16,000 nt of DNA from ZC4RG29 sp036563875 (GCA_036563875.1 DATCLO010000142.1:1-16000), one strand, 5' to 3'; positions 7,843 through 15,777 are shown, counted from the stretch's first letter. Notes: generated by a model from the sequence alone, not told the origin. Numbers and translations: made by a program.

Positions 7843-9489
7843 ATGAAAAAGCGGGTAACAGCATTTTTGATTGTAGCGGGGCTGGTCGGTGTTCTCGCTT
7901 TCTCGGAGCCATCGGACCGGTATTTCCAGATCGCCAGGAATCTCGACATCTTCGCAACCTTATTCCGGGAGGTGAACGCCCTGTACGTCGATGACGTGAA
8001 CCCGAATACCCTTATCCGCACGGGCATTGACGCCATGCTCGAGTCGCTGGATCCCTATACCAACTACATCCCTGAAGACGAAGTCGAAGATTTCCGCACG
8101 ATGAACACCGGCCAGTACGGTGGCATTGGTGCCGTCACCCGCGACATCGGCAATCGTACGGTGGTGTCGATGATCATGGAAGGATTCGCAGCGCAACTCG
8201 GAGGGTTGAAGATTGGCGACGAGATTGTCAAGATAGACAACATCCCGCTCAGCGAACTCACCCGTGATGAAGCTTCACAGCTGATGAAGGGTCAGGTAGG
8301 TACTCCACTGCACCTTACGGTTAAAAGGTTTGGCGAAAAAGATCTCATTGAACTAACGTTTCAGCGCCAGAAGGTTAAGGTAAGTAACGTCCCGCACTAC
8401 GATATGGTGGCGTCGGACGTCGGCTACATACAACTCTCTGACTTTACACCCGACGCGAGCAAGGAAGTGAAAAACGCGTTGCTCGATCTGAAAGGCAAGG
8501 GCGCAAAATCGGTGATCCTCGACCTGCGCGGCAATCCGGGTGGTTTGTTGATGGAGGCCGTTAATGTAACGAACATCTTCATTCCGAAAGGTCAGAAGGT
8601 TGTCAGCACGAAGGGCAAGATTCCTGAAAACAATCTCAGCTATGAAACGCTGAATCCTCCCGTCGACGCCGAGTTGCCACTGGCTGTTCTCATAAATCGC
8701 GGTAGCGCCTCTGCTTCGGAAATCGTTGCGGGCACGATTCAGGATTACGATCGCGGTGTTATCCTTGGCGAGAAGTCATTCGGAAAAGGGCTTGTTCAGG
8801 TTAGCCGACAGCTGTCGTACAATTCGCAGCTGAAGGTTACAACGGCAAAGTATTATACGCCGACGGGCCGATGCATTCAGGTACTCGACTACTCCCATCG
8901 TCGCGAAGATGGCAGTGTCGGAGCTATCCCCGACTCGCTCAAGCGCGCATTCAAGACGACGAACGGACGTACCGTGTACGATGGAGGCGGAATCGACCCC
9001 GATATCCAGACGGCGAGCATGGAACTACTCCCGCTTGCTGAAGCGCTCTCCGAGCAGGGACACATCTTTGATTATGCAAATGAATACGCATACAACCATC
9101 CGAATGCACCGGATCCGTCTACGTTTACATTGAGCGATGCGGAATACCAGCACTTCGTAAACTGGATGCGTAACCGTTCTTACTCCTACGTCTCCATGAT
9201 GGAGACGGAACTTCGCAAACTGGAAAAAGAGCTAACAAAAGAGCGGTATTACGACGAAGTAAAGACGCAACTCGCCCAGATTCACAATGCGATTAAGCAA
9301 AACCGAGACAACGAGTTGATGCGCTATAAAGATCAGATCAAAATGTTGCTGGAGCAGGAGATCGCAGCGCGTTATCACCTGGAACGCGGCAAAGTGGAAG
9401 CCGGGATCAAGTACGATGAAGCTATCACGAAGGCTATCGAGATCCTGCACAATCCGCAGCAATACAATAAAATTCTCAACAAGGGCTAG
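7843..9489 (+). CDS. S41-family C-terminal processing peptidase (CtpA/Prc type)
   Basis: This 548-residue serine protease has an N-terminal hydrophobic segment (residues 4-20) that acts as a signal peptide or anchor, placing it in the periplasm. A PDZ domain lies at about 88-175, including GQYGGIGA and GLKIGDEIVKID, and would select substrate C-termini. The protease core has the Ser-Lys dyad: Ser290 in GSASASE and Lys315 in GEKSFGKG. Their 25-residue spacing is the same as in Prc and the D1 processing protease. LRGNPGG at 228-234 is the family's conserved strand-turn. Residues about 430-548 form a charged, helix-rich extension beyond the core, as is common in Bacteroidota members. Such enzymes trim or degrade envelope proteins. 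The gene lies back-to-back with the M16 protease gene and ends 8 nt from the convergent glutamine synthetase gene. Confidence 0.95.
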   Translation: MKKRVTAFLIVAGLVGVLAFSEPSDRYFQIARNLDIFATLFREVNALYVDDVNPNTLIRTGIDAMLESLDPYTNYIPEDEVEDFRTMNTGQYGGIGAVTRDIGNRTVVSMIMEGFAAQLGGLKIGDEIVKIDNIPLSELTRDEASQLMKGQVGTPLHLTVKRFGEKDLIELTFQRQKVKVSNVPHYDMVASDVGYIQLSDFTPDASKEVKNALLDLKGKGAKSVILDLRGNPGGLLMEAVNVTNIFIPKGQKVVSTKGKIPENNLSYETLNPPVDAELPLAVLINRGSASASEIVAGTIQDYDRGVILGEKSFGKGLVQVSRQLSYNSQLKVTTAKYYTPTGRCIQVLDYSHRREDGSVGAIPDSLKRAFKTTNGRTVYDGGGIDPDIQTASMELLPLAEALSEQGHIFDYANEYAYNHPNAPDPSTFTLSDAEYQHFVNWMRNRSYSYVSMMETELRKLEKELTKERYYDEVKTQLAQIHNAIKQNRDNELMRYKDQIKMLLEQEIAARYHLERGKVEAGIKYDEAITKAIEILHNPQQYNKILNKG

Positions 9490-9497
9490 AACCTCAA

Positions 9498-11660
9498 TTA
9501 TCTGAGAAACAACAACTCTCTGTACTTCACGAGAGGCCAATCTTCATTGTCGACAAGCAGTTCAAGCTTATCTACTGAATCGCGGATGGCGTCAAAATAG
9601 CGTGCCTTGATGCATTCACTGTATTCCAGAGCACGCTGTTTTGTGTCTGTGATCTTATTGACGCGTTTGCGCTCGTTGATCATCTCCGTAACGTTCTTTT
9701 TGATTATCGCGATATGCTTCGAGATTTGTTCGATCGTGTTGATGACAGCACTGTTGTCAATACCAAGGCCTTTGAGTCCGTTGGCATTCTCGATGAGTTT
9801 GCTCTGATATGCAATGGCTGTAGGAATGATGTGATTCATCGCCAGGTCGCCGATGACGCGCGCTTCGATTTGCACTCGTTTGATGTAGTTCTCGAGTTTA
9901 ATCTCTTGTCTGGCGTACACTTCCTTCCTGGTATAGACGCCGTGGCGCTCAAATAGCGACAGCGATTTTTCCGACAGATAGGCTTGTATCGCCTCGGGCA
10001 TAGTTGAAATGTTGGAGAGGCCACGAGCCTTTGCCTCTTTTACCCATTCCGCCGAATAACCATCACCCTCGAACCGGATGTTGCGGGATTCCTTAATATA
10101 CCGGCGAAGCACATTAACGATGGCCAACCGTTTCTCAGTACCTTTTTCTATACTGGCCATTACTTCGGAATGCAATGCCTCAAGTTGGTCGGCAACAATC
10201 AGGTTTAGGGCCGTCATGGCAGTAGCACAGTTGTCGCTCGATCCCACGGCGCGGAATTCAAACTTATTTCCTGTAAAGGCAAAGGGCGAGGTTCGGTTTC
10301 TGTCGGTGTTGTCCAGGATAATTTCCGGAATGTGGTCGATACCCAACTTCATGTACATGTTGTCGCCCTTCTGGATGCGGACATTACCCTTGCTTTCCAA
10401 TTCGTTGAGGACGTTCGTCATTTGCGAGCCGATAAACACCGACATGATTGCCGGAGGCGCTTCGTTGCCACCGAGGCGGTAGTCGTTACCGGGCGTGGCA
10501 ATGCTCGCACGGAGGAGGTCTGCATGTTCGTACACAGCCTTAATGGTCGTTACGAAGAACGTAAGAAACATCAGGTTGTCGCGCGCACTGCTGGTTGGTG
10601 CAAAGAGGTTGACGCCTGTATCAGTGATAAGCGACCAGTTGTTGTGCTTGCCGCTTCCGTTCACTCCTTCAAAAGGCTTTTCATGAAAAAGCACACGAAG
10701 GTCGTGCCGCTCCGCCACACGCTGCATGAGGTCCATCAAAAGCTGGTTGTGGTCATTTGCCACGTTTACGCTTTCGAAAGCTGGAGCTACCTCAAACTGT
10801 GATGGAGCAACTTCGTTGTGCCGCGTTCGCACGGGTATCCCAAGTTTCCACGCCTCTATTTCGAAGTCGCGCAAAAACTCGTATATGCGGGATGGAATAG
10901 ATCCAAAATAATGGTCTTCCAATTGCTGACCTCTCGCCGGTGAATGACCAAAGACTGTACGTCCTGCCATGACAAGATCAGGTCGGGCCATGTACAAAGC
11001 CTTGTCGACTACAAAAAACTCCTGTTCACAACCCAGCGACGCCCCGACATGCTGGATGTCGCGATCAAACAACTGGCACACCTTTGTCGCGGCGACATCG
11101 ATAGCCTTAAGCGCCTTGAACAGCGGACCTTTGGTATCCAGTGGTTCGCCTGTGTACGAAACAAATATGGTTGGGATACAGAGTGTCTTGCCGTAGAGGA
11201 ACATAGGCGACGACGGATCCCATGCTGTGTATCCGCGTGCTTCGAAAGTACTTCTGATTCCTCCGCTGGGGAATGACGATGCATCGGGTTCCTGCTGTAC
11301 GAGCTCACTGCCCTTGAACTTTTCTATTTTCGTCGAACCATCGAAAAAGCTGTCGTGCTTTTCCGCCGTCCCTCCAGTCAGTGGTTGGAACCAGTGCGTG
11401 AAATGCGTCGCGCCCTTTCCAATGGCCCACGATTTTACAGCGATGGCAACTGCATCAGCGGTTGTTTCATCGATCTTTTCCCCTCTTTTGATGGCCTGGC
11501 TGACCTTGTTAAACACAGATGGAGAAAGCGTGGCCCGCATTTGCTCCATGTCGAAGACGTTCTCATTGAAGAAATCAGAGACGCTGTTGGACGGAAGCTG
11601 TGCAGGAATCGGCTTTCGCGAATTCAGGATTTCTAATGCCTTGAATCTCAGGTACGCCAT
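9498..11660 (-). CDS. glnN: Glutamine synthetase type III (GSIII)
   Basis: This 720-residue cytoplasmic enzyme makes glutamine from glutamate, ammonia and ATP. The length matches the large GSIII class (about 700-730 residues) typical of Bacteroidota and some cyanobacteria, not the 450-470 residues of GSI. GSIII signatures are visible: WDPSSPMF at 147-154, GCEQEFF at 210-216, NEVAPSQFEVAP at 282-293, GSGKHNNWS at 335-343, GGNEAPPA at 397-404, and RTSPFAFTGNKFEFRAVGSS at 456-475. The C-terminal 200 residues are helical. The active-site segments all look intact. The ATG at 11660 is the only sensible start. The 5' leader carries an 8-bp inverted repeat around a likely promoter, consistent with nitrogen control, but no regulator gene is nearby. 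glnN is the usual symbol for GSIII; some annotations use glnA. Confidence 0.97.
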   Translation of the reverse strand: MAYLRFKALEILNSRKPIPAQLPSNSVSDFFNENVFDMEQMRATLSPSVFNKVSQAIKRGEKIDETTADAVAIAVKSWAIGKGATHFTHWFQPLTGGTAEKHDSFFDGSTKIEKFKGSELVQQEPDASSFPSGGIRSTFEARGYTAWDPSSPMFLYGKTLCIPTIFVSYTGEPLDTKGPLFKALKAIDVAATKVCQLFDRDIQHVGASLGCEQEFFVVDKALYMARPDLVMAGRTVFGHSPARGQQLEDHYFGSIPSRIYEFLRDFEIEAWKLGIPVRTRHNEVAPSQFEVAPAFESVNVANDHNQLLMDLMQRVAERHDLRVLFHEKPFEGVNGSGKHNNWSLITDTGVNLFAPTSSARDNLMFLTFFVTTIKAVYEHADLLRASIATPGNDYRLGGNEAPPAIMSVFIGSQMTNVLNELESKGNVRIQKGDNMYMKLGIDHIPEIILDNTDRNRTSPFAFTGNKFEFRAVGSSDNCATAMTALNLIVADQLEALHSEVMASIEKGTEKRLAIVNVLRRYIKESRNIRFEGDGYSAEWVKEAKARGLSNISTMPEAIQAYLSEKSLSLFERHGVYTRKEVYARQEIKLENYIKRVQIEARVIGDLAMNHIIPTAIAYQSKLIENANGLKGLGIDNSAVINTIEQISKHIAIIKKNVTEMINERKRVNKITDTKQRALEYSECIKARYFDAIRDSVDKLELLVDNEDWPLVKYRELLFLR

Positions 11661-11720
11661 AGGTCAGTGTTTGGGCCATAAAAGTAACGGCGAACGGGGA
11701 AATAAAGAAATAACTGACCT
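11661..11720 (-). promoter_or_regulatory. Probable GSIII promoter bracketed by 8-bp inverted repeat
   Basis: AGGTCAGT (11661-11668) and its exact complement ACTGACCT (11713-11720) sit 44 nt apart, directly upstream of the GSIII start codon. Between them, on the minus strand, is TACTTTTA (plus-strand positions 11679-11686), a 7-of-8 match to the Bacteroidota -7 consensus TAnnTTTG. No TTTG is found at the -33 spacing; TTTC is the nearest. The arrangement suggests one site upstream of the promoter and one in the leader, as for a dimeric regulator. An RNA stem is the alternative only if transcription starts above 11720. Confidence 0.38.
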
Positions 11721-11724
11721 GGCC

Positions 11725-11741
11725 CGTACCCTCGGGGTACG
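11725..11741. terminator. Strong hairpin downstream of DUF2807 gene
   Basis: CGTACCC (11725-11731) and GGGTACG (11735-11741) form a perfect 7-bp stem with a 3-nt loop, starting 7 nt past the DUF2807 stop codon. On the minus strand no immediate U-run follows; the T-rich stretch begins about 15 nt later. It may be a weak terminator or an RNA-stabilising 3' end that separates this gene from glnN. Confidence 0.4.
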
Positions 11742-11748
11742 CTCTCCG

Positions 11749-12435
11749 TTAATAGGATTTTTTCACGGATCCGCCCGTATTAGAATCTGTTCGGCTTTTT
11801 GTGGGATTACCGCGGAAGCGGATGTTACCGGCCGAGCTTGCCCTGGCTTCAAGTTCCTTGACCACATACACCTTGGCGGAGCCCGCTGAGCTGGCCTCAA
11901 CGGAAAGAATATCTACCTGGAGGTCATATGCGTCGATTTGACCGGCGCTGCTTACTTCAAATTCACCCTTTTCGGCCTTACCCTCAAGTTCCACATCGCC
12001 CGCGCTGGAAACACGAACCTCCAGTTCATTGACATCGATCTCAATTTCAACGGACCCTGCGCTGGCGCATTCGATCTCGAGGCTCCGGGTCTTGAGAACA
12101 CCATCCGTATAGACGTTGCCAGCGGAACTGGCGGAAATCCGATCGATATCGCGATACGTGACAAATACCCGAGCGTTAACATTCCTCCGGAAGCGACCAT
12201 CGCTCACGTGAATTCGCAGGTAAGTGCCCGTAACTTCGGTGACAATATGCGACAACTCCGTGTTACCACCGACTTCCACACGTACCGACTCCCGGTCTCC
12301 TTTTTTGAGGTATACATCAATTCCCTCTGCCACCCGGACACCCCGGAATGATCCGACTTCACGAACTTCACTTTGCTGCCCGTAGGCAACAAGCACCAGC
12401 GTCGAGAAAATAACAGTTGCAAGAATTCGCCTCAT
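11749..12435 (-). CDS. Head GIN domain / DUF2807 exported protein with SAG repeats
   Basis: This 228-residue exported protein has a signal peptide at 1-19, with cleavage likely after YG or near GQQ. The family (DUF2807, once called putative auto-transporter adhesin head GIN) is common in Bacteroidota and forms a right-handed beta-helix-like fold; its molecular role is not settled. The N-terminal part matches the family pattern (residues 27-45: VGSFRGVRVAEGIDVYLKKG). From residue 100 a repeated (S/A)SAG turn appears, with glycines at 106, 127, 146, 165, 185 and 203 and a weaker TGGS at 219-222. The spacing is 18-21 residues, one helical rung each. The C-terminus is short and basic (SVKKSY), without a sorting domain. 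The gene is convergent with nothing and divergent from the TerB-like gene. Confidence 0.88.
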   Translation of the reverse strand: MRRILATVIFSTLVLVAYGQQSEVREVGSFRGVRVAEGIDVYLKKGDRESVRVEVGGNTELSHIVTEVTGTYLRIHVSDGRFRRNVNARVFVTYRDIDRISASSAGNVYTDGVLKTRSLEIECASAGSVEIEIDVNELEVRVSSAGDVELEGKAEKGEFEVSSAGQIDAYDLQVDILSVEASSAGSAKVYVVKELEARASSAGNIRFRGNPTKSRTDSNTGGSVKKSY

Positions 12436-12448
12436 GGCTCTAAACTTT

Positions 12449-12458
12449 GTCTATAGAC
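12449..12458. promoter_or_regulatory. 10-bp perfect palindrome in DUF2807 leader
   Basis: GTCTATAGAC lies 14-23 nt upstream of the DUF2807 ATG. It could be a small operator or simply overlap the promoter, as it contains TATA. Only one copy was seen, so its significance is weak. Confidence 0.2.
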
Positions 12459-12591
12459 GCGCCTTGAATATAAGGGTTGCATTTCAACGAATACATAGCC
12501 CAGAATTCTGACGATGTACCAAATAGGCGCATTTTTCAATAATTCGACGGCCTATTTTTCCCAAATTTAGACCCTAATAAACCGCTATTGT

Positions 12592-13002
12592 ATGATCTTC
12601 GACAAGAAAGCTGAGCTCAATGTACTGATAAACCTTGCCGCAAGCGACAAAAACGTAGCTGCCCGGGAAGCCAAGCTTATTCACCTGATCGGGAAGGCAA
12701 ATGGGATCCCTAAGGAAGAGATCGACGCAATGCTACAGAAACCGTCGCCCATTTCCGGCCTGAATTCACTCACTCCCGACGAAAAATTCGAGCACCTCTA
12801 TTACCTCATCCAACTCATGAAAATGGATGGCCAGGTGTTCCGTAGTGAAATCATTTTCTGCGAGCAAATAGCAGAACGCCTCGGCTATAAGAAAGGTGTC
12901 GTCGGAGAACTTTCACAACACATCTACAGCGACCCTTCGATCACTGCCGATCGCGACATGCTGAAGAAGAAAGCAGAGAAATATCTGCGCAACGAAGAAT
13001 AG
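12592..13002 (+). CDS. TerB-like (tellurite-resistance TerB family) protein
   Basis: This 136-residue cytoplasmic all-helical protein resembles TerB/DjlA-N-type domains. Two related halves are visible: ASDKNVAAREAKLIHLIGKANGI at about 17-39, and MKMDGQVFRSEIIFCEQIAERLGY at about 76-99. Each has an Asp, then a downstream Glu, then a small-helix pattern typical of the family, in which acidic residues bind metal. The ATG at 12592 follows an A/T-rich leader without a strong Shine-Dalgarno sequence. The gene stands alone, divergent from DUF2807, and ends at a strong terminator. No other ter genes are near, so a role in tellurite resistance should not be assumed. A general stress or envelope-signalling role is more likely, but unproven. 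Confidence 0.85.
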   Translation: MIFDKKAELNVLINLAASDKNVAAREAKLIHLIGKANGIPKEEIDAMLQKPSPISGLNSLTPDEKFEHLYYLIQLMKMDGQVFRSEIIFCEQIAERLGYKKGVVGELSQHIYSDPSITADRDMLKKKAEKYLRNEE

Positions 13003-13009
13003 TCAAAAT

Positions 13010-13035
13010 AAAGCCCGTGAGATTCGGGCTTTTTT
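13010..13035. terminator. Bidirectional intrinsic terminator
   Basis: AAAGCCCG (13010-13017) pairs with CGGGCTTT (13025-13032) around a 7-nt loop. A run of six T (13030-13035) follows on the plus strand, and an A-rich stretch (13005-13012) gives a U-rich tail on the minus strand. It lies between the convergent TerB-like gene (stop at 13002) and amidohydrolase gene (stop at 13037) and can serve both. Confidence 0.9.
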
Positions 13036-13036
13036 G

Positions 13037-14743
13037 TTAGTGCGCTTCGTACACGACCTTACCCCCTATGATGGTCATCACGACCTTCGTGTCGAGTATT
13101 GAATCCTCGGGTACAGTCATGATATCGCGCGAAAACACGGTGAAGTCGGCCAGCTTACCTGGCGCAATAGATCCCTTAACGCCCTCTTCGAACGCGGCAT
13201 AGGCTGCATCCAGCGTGTAGGACCGCAGCGCCTGCTCCCGCGTCATTTTCTGATCCGGTTCATAACCTTCGGCAGGCTGACCTTCCAGCGTTTTGCGTGT
13301 CACAGCAGCATAAAAGCACGCCACCGGGTTGATAGGTTCCACAGGCGTGTCGGTGCCGTTGACGATGCGCGCTCCCGATTGCAACAATTTTTGCCACACA
13401 TAGGCCCCTTCGGTAATTCGCTCGGGTCCCAGCCGGTCGATTGCCCACGGTCTGTCGGACGACATGTGAATTGACTGCATCGCGGCAATAACGCCCAGCT
13501 GTCCAAATCGCGGTATGTCCGCTTCATCAAGATGCTGTGCATGCTCTATCCTGAACCTCAGTTGCTGCGACGGCGTAACCACGTCATGGAATGCTTTTTC
13601 ATACTGATTGAGCACTTCGCGATTCGCGCGATCGCCTATAGCGTGCGTACACAATTGAAAGCCACGTTGGGCCGCAATACGCGCAGTCTTGTATACTGTG
13701 TCCATGGGCAACGTTTCGTGTCCCACATGCCCAGGACGATCTGCATAGGGTTCAAGCAACCACGCACCGCGCGATCCCAGTGCGCCGTCAGCACTCAGCT
13801 TCACAGCACGAATGGTAAGCTTGTTTTCAGGATCGATGCGAGGTCCTCTCTTCATCCAGCGGTAAAACATATCACGATTGCCACCGTCGATCATCACATA
13901 AAGTCTCACGCTTAGCTTACCCGAGGACAGAAAAGATTGGTACAACTCGATATTTTGCTGGCTTGCACCAGCGTCATGAAAACTGGTGATACCATTACGC
14001 AGGCAAGCCGCCAAAGCGAGTTCCAGCGCCTGCTCGTCACGTTCGGGAGTACTTCCCGGAATGAATTTGGTGATCAGGGACATCCCCCGTTCAATGAACA
14101 TGCCTGTGGGGTGTCCCTCTTTATCACGCAGTACTTCTCCCTTGCCCTCAAGTAGTTCGGCCGTGTGAGCAGGCGTAAGCGCGTAGATGCCCGCGAGGGC
14201 CATCGCATTGTCGTTCGCAAGAGCCGCGTGACCGCTTGCGTGTTCAAGAAACACGGGATTGTCAGGAGATACTTGAGAGATCCCGTCATGTGTGGGCAGA
14301 CCGTTTACCCTGGGAAAATCGCCTTTCCATTTATCCTGATGCCAGCCTCTTCCTATGATCCATTGGCCCGGCGCAGCACGACCCACCGCTTCCTGTACTT
14401 TCCGCATTACCTGCTCATAGGTAGTCGTACCTGACAGATCCAGGTTGAGTTCCTTGTATCCCGTTTCCATCAGGTGACCATGACTCTCGATGAAGCCTGG
14501 CGTCATCGTATTGCCTTCCAACTCGATGATGCGTGTGTCTTTGCCGATGTAGCGCTGCATATCACCCTGTGACCCCGCAAAGACGATAGTATCGCCCCGA
14601 ATGGCTACCGCTTCTACGACGGGGTTTGCGTCATCCATGGTATAAATGGTACCTCCGCGTATGACGAGGGCCGCCGGCTCGCGACGTACCTGACACGATG
14701 CGAGGAGCAAAACACAGAGGACGAGAATAAGACGAGGACCCAT
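13037..14743 (-). CDS. YtcJ-like amidohydrolase, lipoprotein
   Basis: This 568-residue metal-dependent hydrolase of the amidohydrolase superfamily (YtcJ-like, amidohydrolase 3) acts on amide-type or similar bonds; the substrate is unknown. I start it at ATG 14743, which gives a lipoprotein signal MGPRLILVLCVLLLASC with the lipidated Cys at 17. An in-frame upstream ATG at 14839 would add 32 residues that mask this signal. Metal-site motifs are ESHGH (His88, His90), Lys315 in KLSADGALGSRGA, His367 in CTHAIGDRAN, His401 and His404 in RIEHAQH, and Asp465 in NGTDTPVEP. All expected residues are present, so it should be active. It is probably anchored in the envelope. It is transcribed alone, convergent with the TerB-like gene. 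Confidence 0.92.
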   Translation of the reverse strand: MGPRLILVLCVLLLASCQVRREPAALVIRGGTIYTMDDANPVVEAVAIRGDTIVFAGSQGDMQRYIGKDTRIIELEGNTMTPGFIESHGHLMETGYKELNLDLSGTTTYEQVMRKVQEAVGRAAPGQWIIGRGWHQDKWKGDFPRVNGLPTHDGISQVSPDNPVFLEHASGHAALANDNAMALAGIYALTPAHTAELLEGKGEVLRDKEGHPTGMFIERGMSLITKFIPGSTPERDEQALELALAACLRNGITSFHDAGASQQNIELYQSFLSSGKLSVRLYVMIDGGNRDMFYRWMKRGPRIDPENKLTIRAVKLSADGALGSRGAWLLEPYADRPGHVGHETLPMDTVYKTARIAAQRGFQLCTHAIGDRANREVLNQYEKAFHDVVTPSQQLRFRIEHAQHLDEADIPRFGQLGVIAAMQSIHMSSDRPWAIDRLGPERITEGAYVWQKLLQSGARIVNGTDTPVEPINPVACFYAAVTRKTLEGQPAEGYEPDQKMTREQALRSYTLDAAYAAFEEGVKGSIAPGKLADFTVFSRDIMTVPEDSILDTKVVMTIIGGKVVYEAH

Positions 14744-14833
14744 GGTTGGGCAATGTATAAGGGACACCTCGAAACCGCAAGGAATTCCGGGGTGTGGTAC
14801 ACATCCGGCGAGCAAGTTTCCCTGAAAGTATAA

Positions 14834-14848
14834 ATTCATTCAATGAAT
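14834..14848. promoter_or_regulatory. Perfect 7+7 palindrome in the divergent gap
   Basis: ATTCATT (14834-14840) and AATGAAT (14842-14848) are exact inverted copies around one C. The site is in the gap between the amidohydrolase gene (minus) and the T9SS cargo gene (plus). On the minus strand it lies just upstream of a TATACTTT sequence that could be a -7 box. This is a plausible regulator site, but single and unproven. Confidence 0.35.
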
Positions 14849-14858
14849 GGTACATGAG

Positions 14859-14890
14859 TTTGCGGCTTTTTGCGTTGTTTGATACTTTTA
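14859..14890 (+). promoter_or_regulatory. Putative Bacteroidota-type promoter for T9SS cargo gene
   Basis: TTTG (14859-14862) and TACTTTTA (14883-14890) are separated by 20 nt, close to the Bacteroidota -33/-7 consensus of TTTG and TAnnTTTG with a 19-20 nt gap. It lies 38 nt before the GTG start at 14929. The last -7 base differs from consensus. Confidence 0.4.
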
Positions 14891-14928
14891 CGGTTACCCT
14901 CTGAATTTTTTACCCTACCTGTATTGCC

Positions 14929-15198
14929 GTGGCCCGTTTTTTGGCAAACTCAGGGCGGTTTTGTGCTGTTTTGGTGTTGTGTACCGGCGTGTTCACAGCC
15001 TTTAGTCAATCTACCGGCCCAAGAAGTCCCACCATTGCATCCGGCAGCGGATGGACCAACCCGGGTGGTGTAATTAGTAGTGACAACGATCGCGCGACGG
15101 AGGGAATAGTAGTCTCCACGTCATCACCACTAATCGCCAGGGGTTTTGGATTCTCAATACCTGCAACTCATGTTATTGACGGCATCCGCTTGTGTTGA
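14929..15198 (+). pseudogene. N-terminal fragment of a T9SS-secreted protein
   Basis: This 89-codon frame has a good signal peptide (hydrophobic 11-25, cleavage near AFSQ) and then the start of an N-terminal domain often seen in T9SS proteins. The visible motifs are GWTNPGGVISSDND at about 40-53 and GFGFSIPATHVIDGIRL at about 72-88. It stops at TGA 15196-15198, immediately after IDGIRLC, where intact relatives go on for many more residues. The GTG at 14929 is the likely start, as no ATG gives a signal peptide in this frame. It is followed in another frame by the C-terminal part of a T9SS protein. I infer that a frameshift plus internal deletion has broken one gene. Confidence 0.65.
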
Positions 15199-15743
15199 AT
15201 TCACTTGACGCTGCACTCACGCCTTCCGGATCCGTGCAACTCACCTGGTCAACAGCTTCTGAAAACATCAACAATTACTTCACAATTGAAAGGTCAGCAG
15301 ATGGTGAATGGTACGAGGCTGTCGGCGACGTTCCCGGAAGCGGCACCACGAAAGAACCTCACTACTACGGATACGAAGATCGGATGCCCCTGGCGGGAAG
15401 GAGTTATTACCGTCTAAAGCAAACTGACTTCGACGGCACTTCAACTTATTCGCGGGTAGTAGTCATTGACAACGATGTACATCTGGTTCCAACACTCACC
15501 GTCTTTCCGAATCCATACGACGGCAAGTCTGTCGGTATTCGACTTACAGGCATCACAGGCGAAGCGAGAATTCCAATATCGATTTATGCTCCTGCAGGAC
15601 GGATCGTCGCAACGATGACACTAGTTGGCAAGGGGGAGGACACGCTCGAAGAACACTGGTATCCAACTGCTCCCCTCCCTCCAGGAGTTTATCTCGTGAG
15701 GGCCGGACACCTCACTGAAAAGCTCATTGTACCCGAGGATTGA
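15192..15743 (+). CDS. C-terminal fragment of T9SS protein with type A sorting domain
   Basis: This frame opens right after a TGA at 15177-15179 and has a GTG at 15192. It encodes 183 residues with no signal peptide. Residues about 5-90 form a fibronectin-like or beta-sandwich module common before T9SS tails, with VQLTWSTASENINNYFTIERS at its start and YYRLKQTDFDGTSTYS near its end. From about residue 102 comes the type A sorting domain: LTVFPNP, IYAPAGRI, LPPGVYLV and a final EKLIVPED. Such tails send proteins across the outer membrane. Because it lacks an export signal, it cannot be secreted on its own. It is most likely the remainder of the gene whose start is at 14929, read one base out of frame. 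Confidence 0.6.
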   Translation: MLNSLDAALTPSGSVQLTWSTASENINNYFTIERSADGEWYEAVGDVPGSGTTKEPHYYGYEDRMPLAGRSYYRLKQTDFDGTSTYSRVVVIDNDVHLVPTLTVFPNPYDGKSVGIRLTGITGEARIPISIYAPAGRIVATMTLVGKGEDTLEEHWYPTAPLPPGVYLVRAGHLTEKLIVPED

Positions 15744-15777
15744 CCTGTTGATTCATTACTTTGCAAGAAAAAGCAAC

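Noticed and set aside
11227..11889. Plus-strand open frame (220 codons) spanning the glnN 5' part, its leader and the DUF2807 end
   Set aside because: It runs antisense to two clear genes and across their regulatory gap, and its product has no family signature.
11938..12351. Plus-strand open frame (137 codons) opposite DUF2807
   Set aside because: Its length is explained by the repetitive DUF2807 codons on the other strand; the protein is low in meaningful motifs.
12592..13002. Tellurite-resistance island
   Set aside because: Only one TerB-like gene is present; no terC, terD, terZ or other partner is seen.
14744..14839. N-terminal extension of the amidohydrolase from the upstream ATG at 14839
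   Set aside because: The extension would bury the lipoprotein signal that begins at 14743, and would start inside the palindrome.
15192..15198. Programmed -1 frameshift joining the two T9SS fragments
   Set aside because: No classic slippery heptamer with a downstream stem is seen at the junction, and the joined product would still lack the middle of its N-terminal domain. Mutation is simpler.
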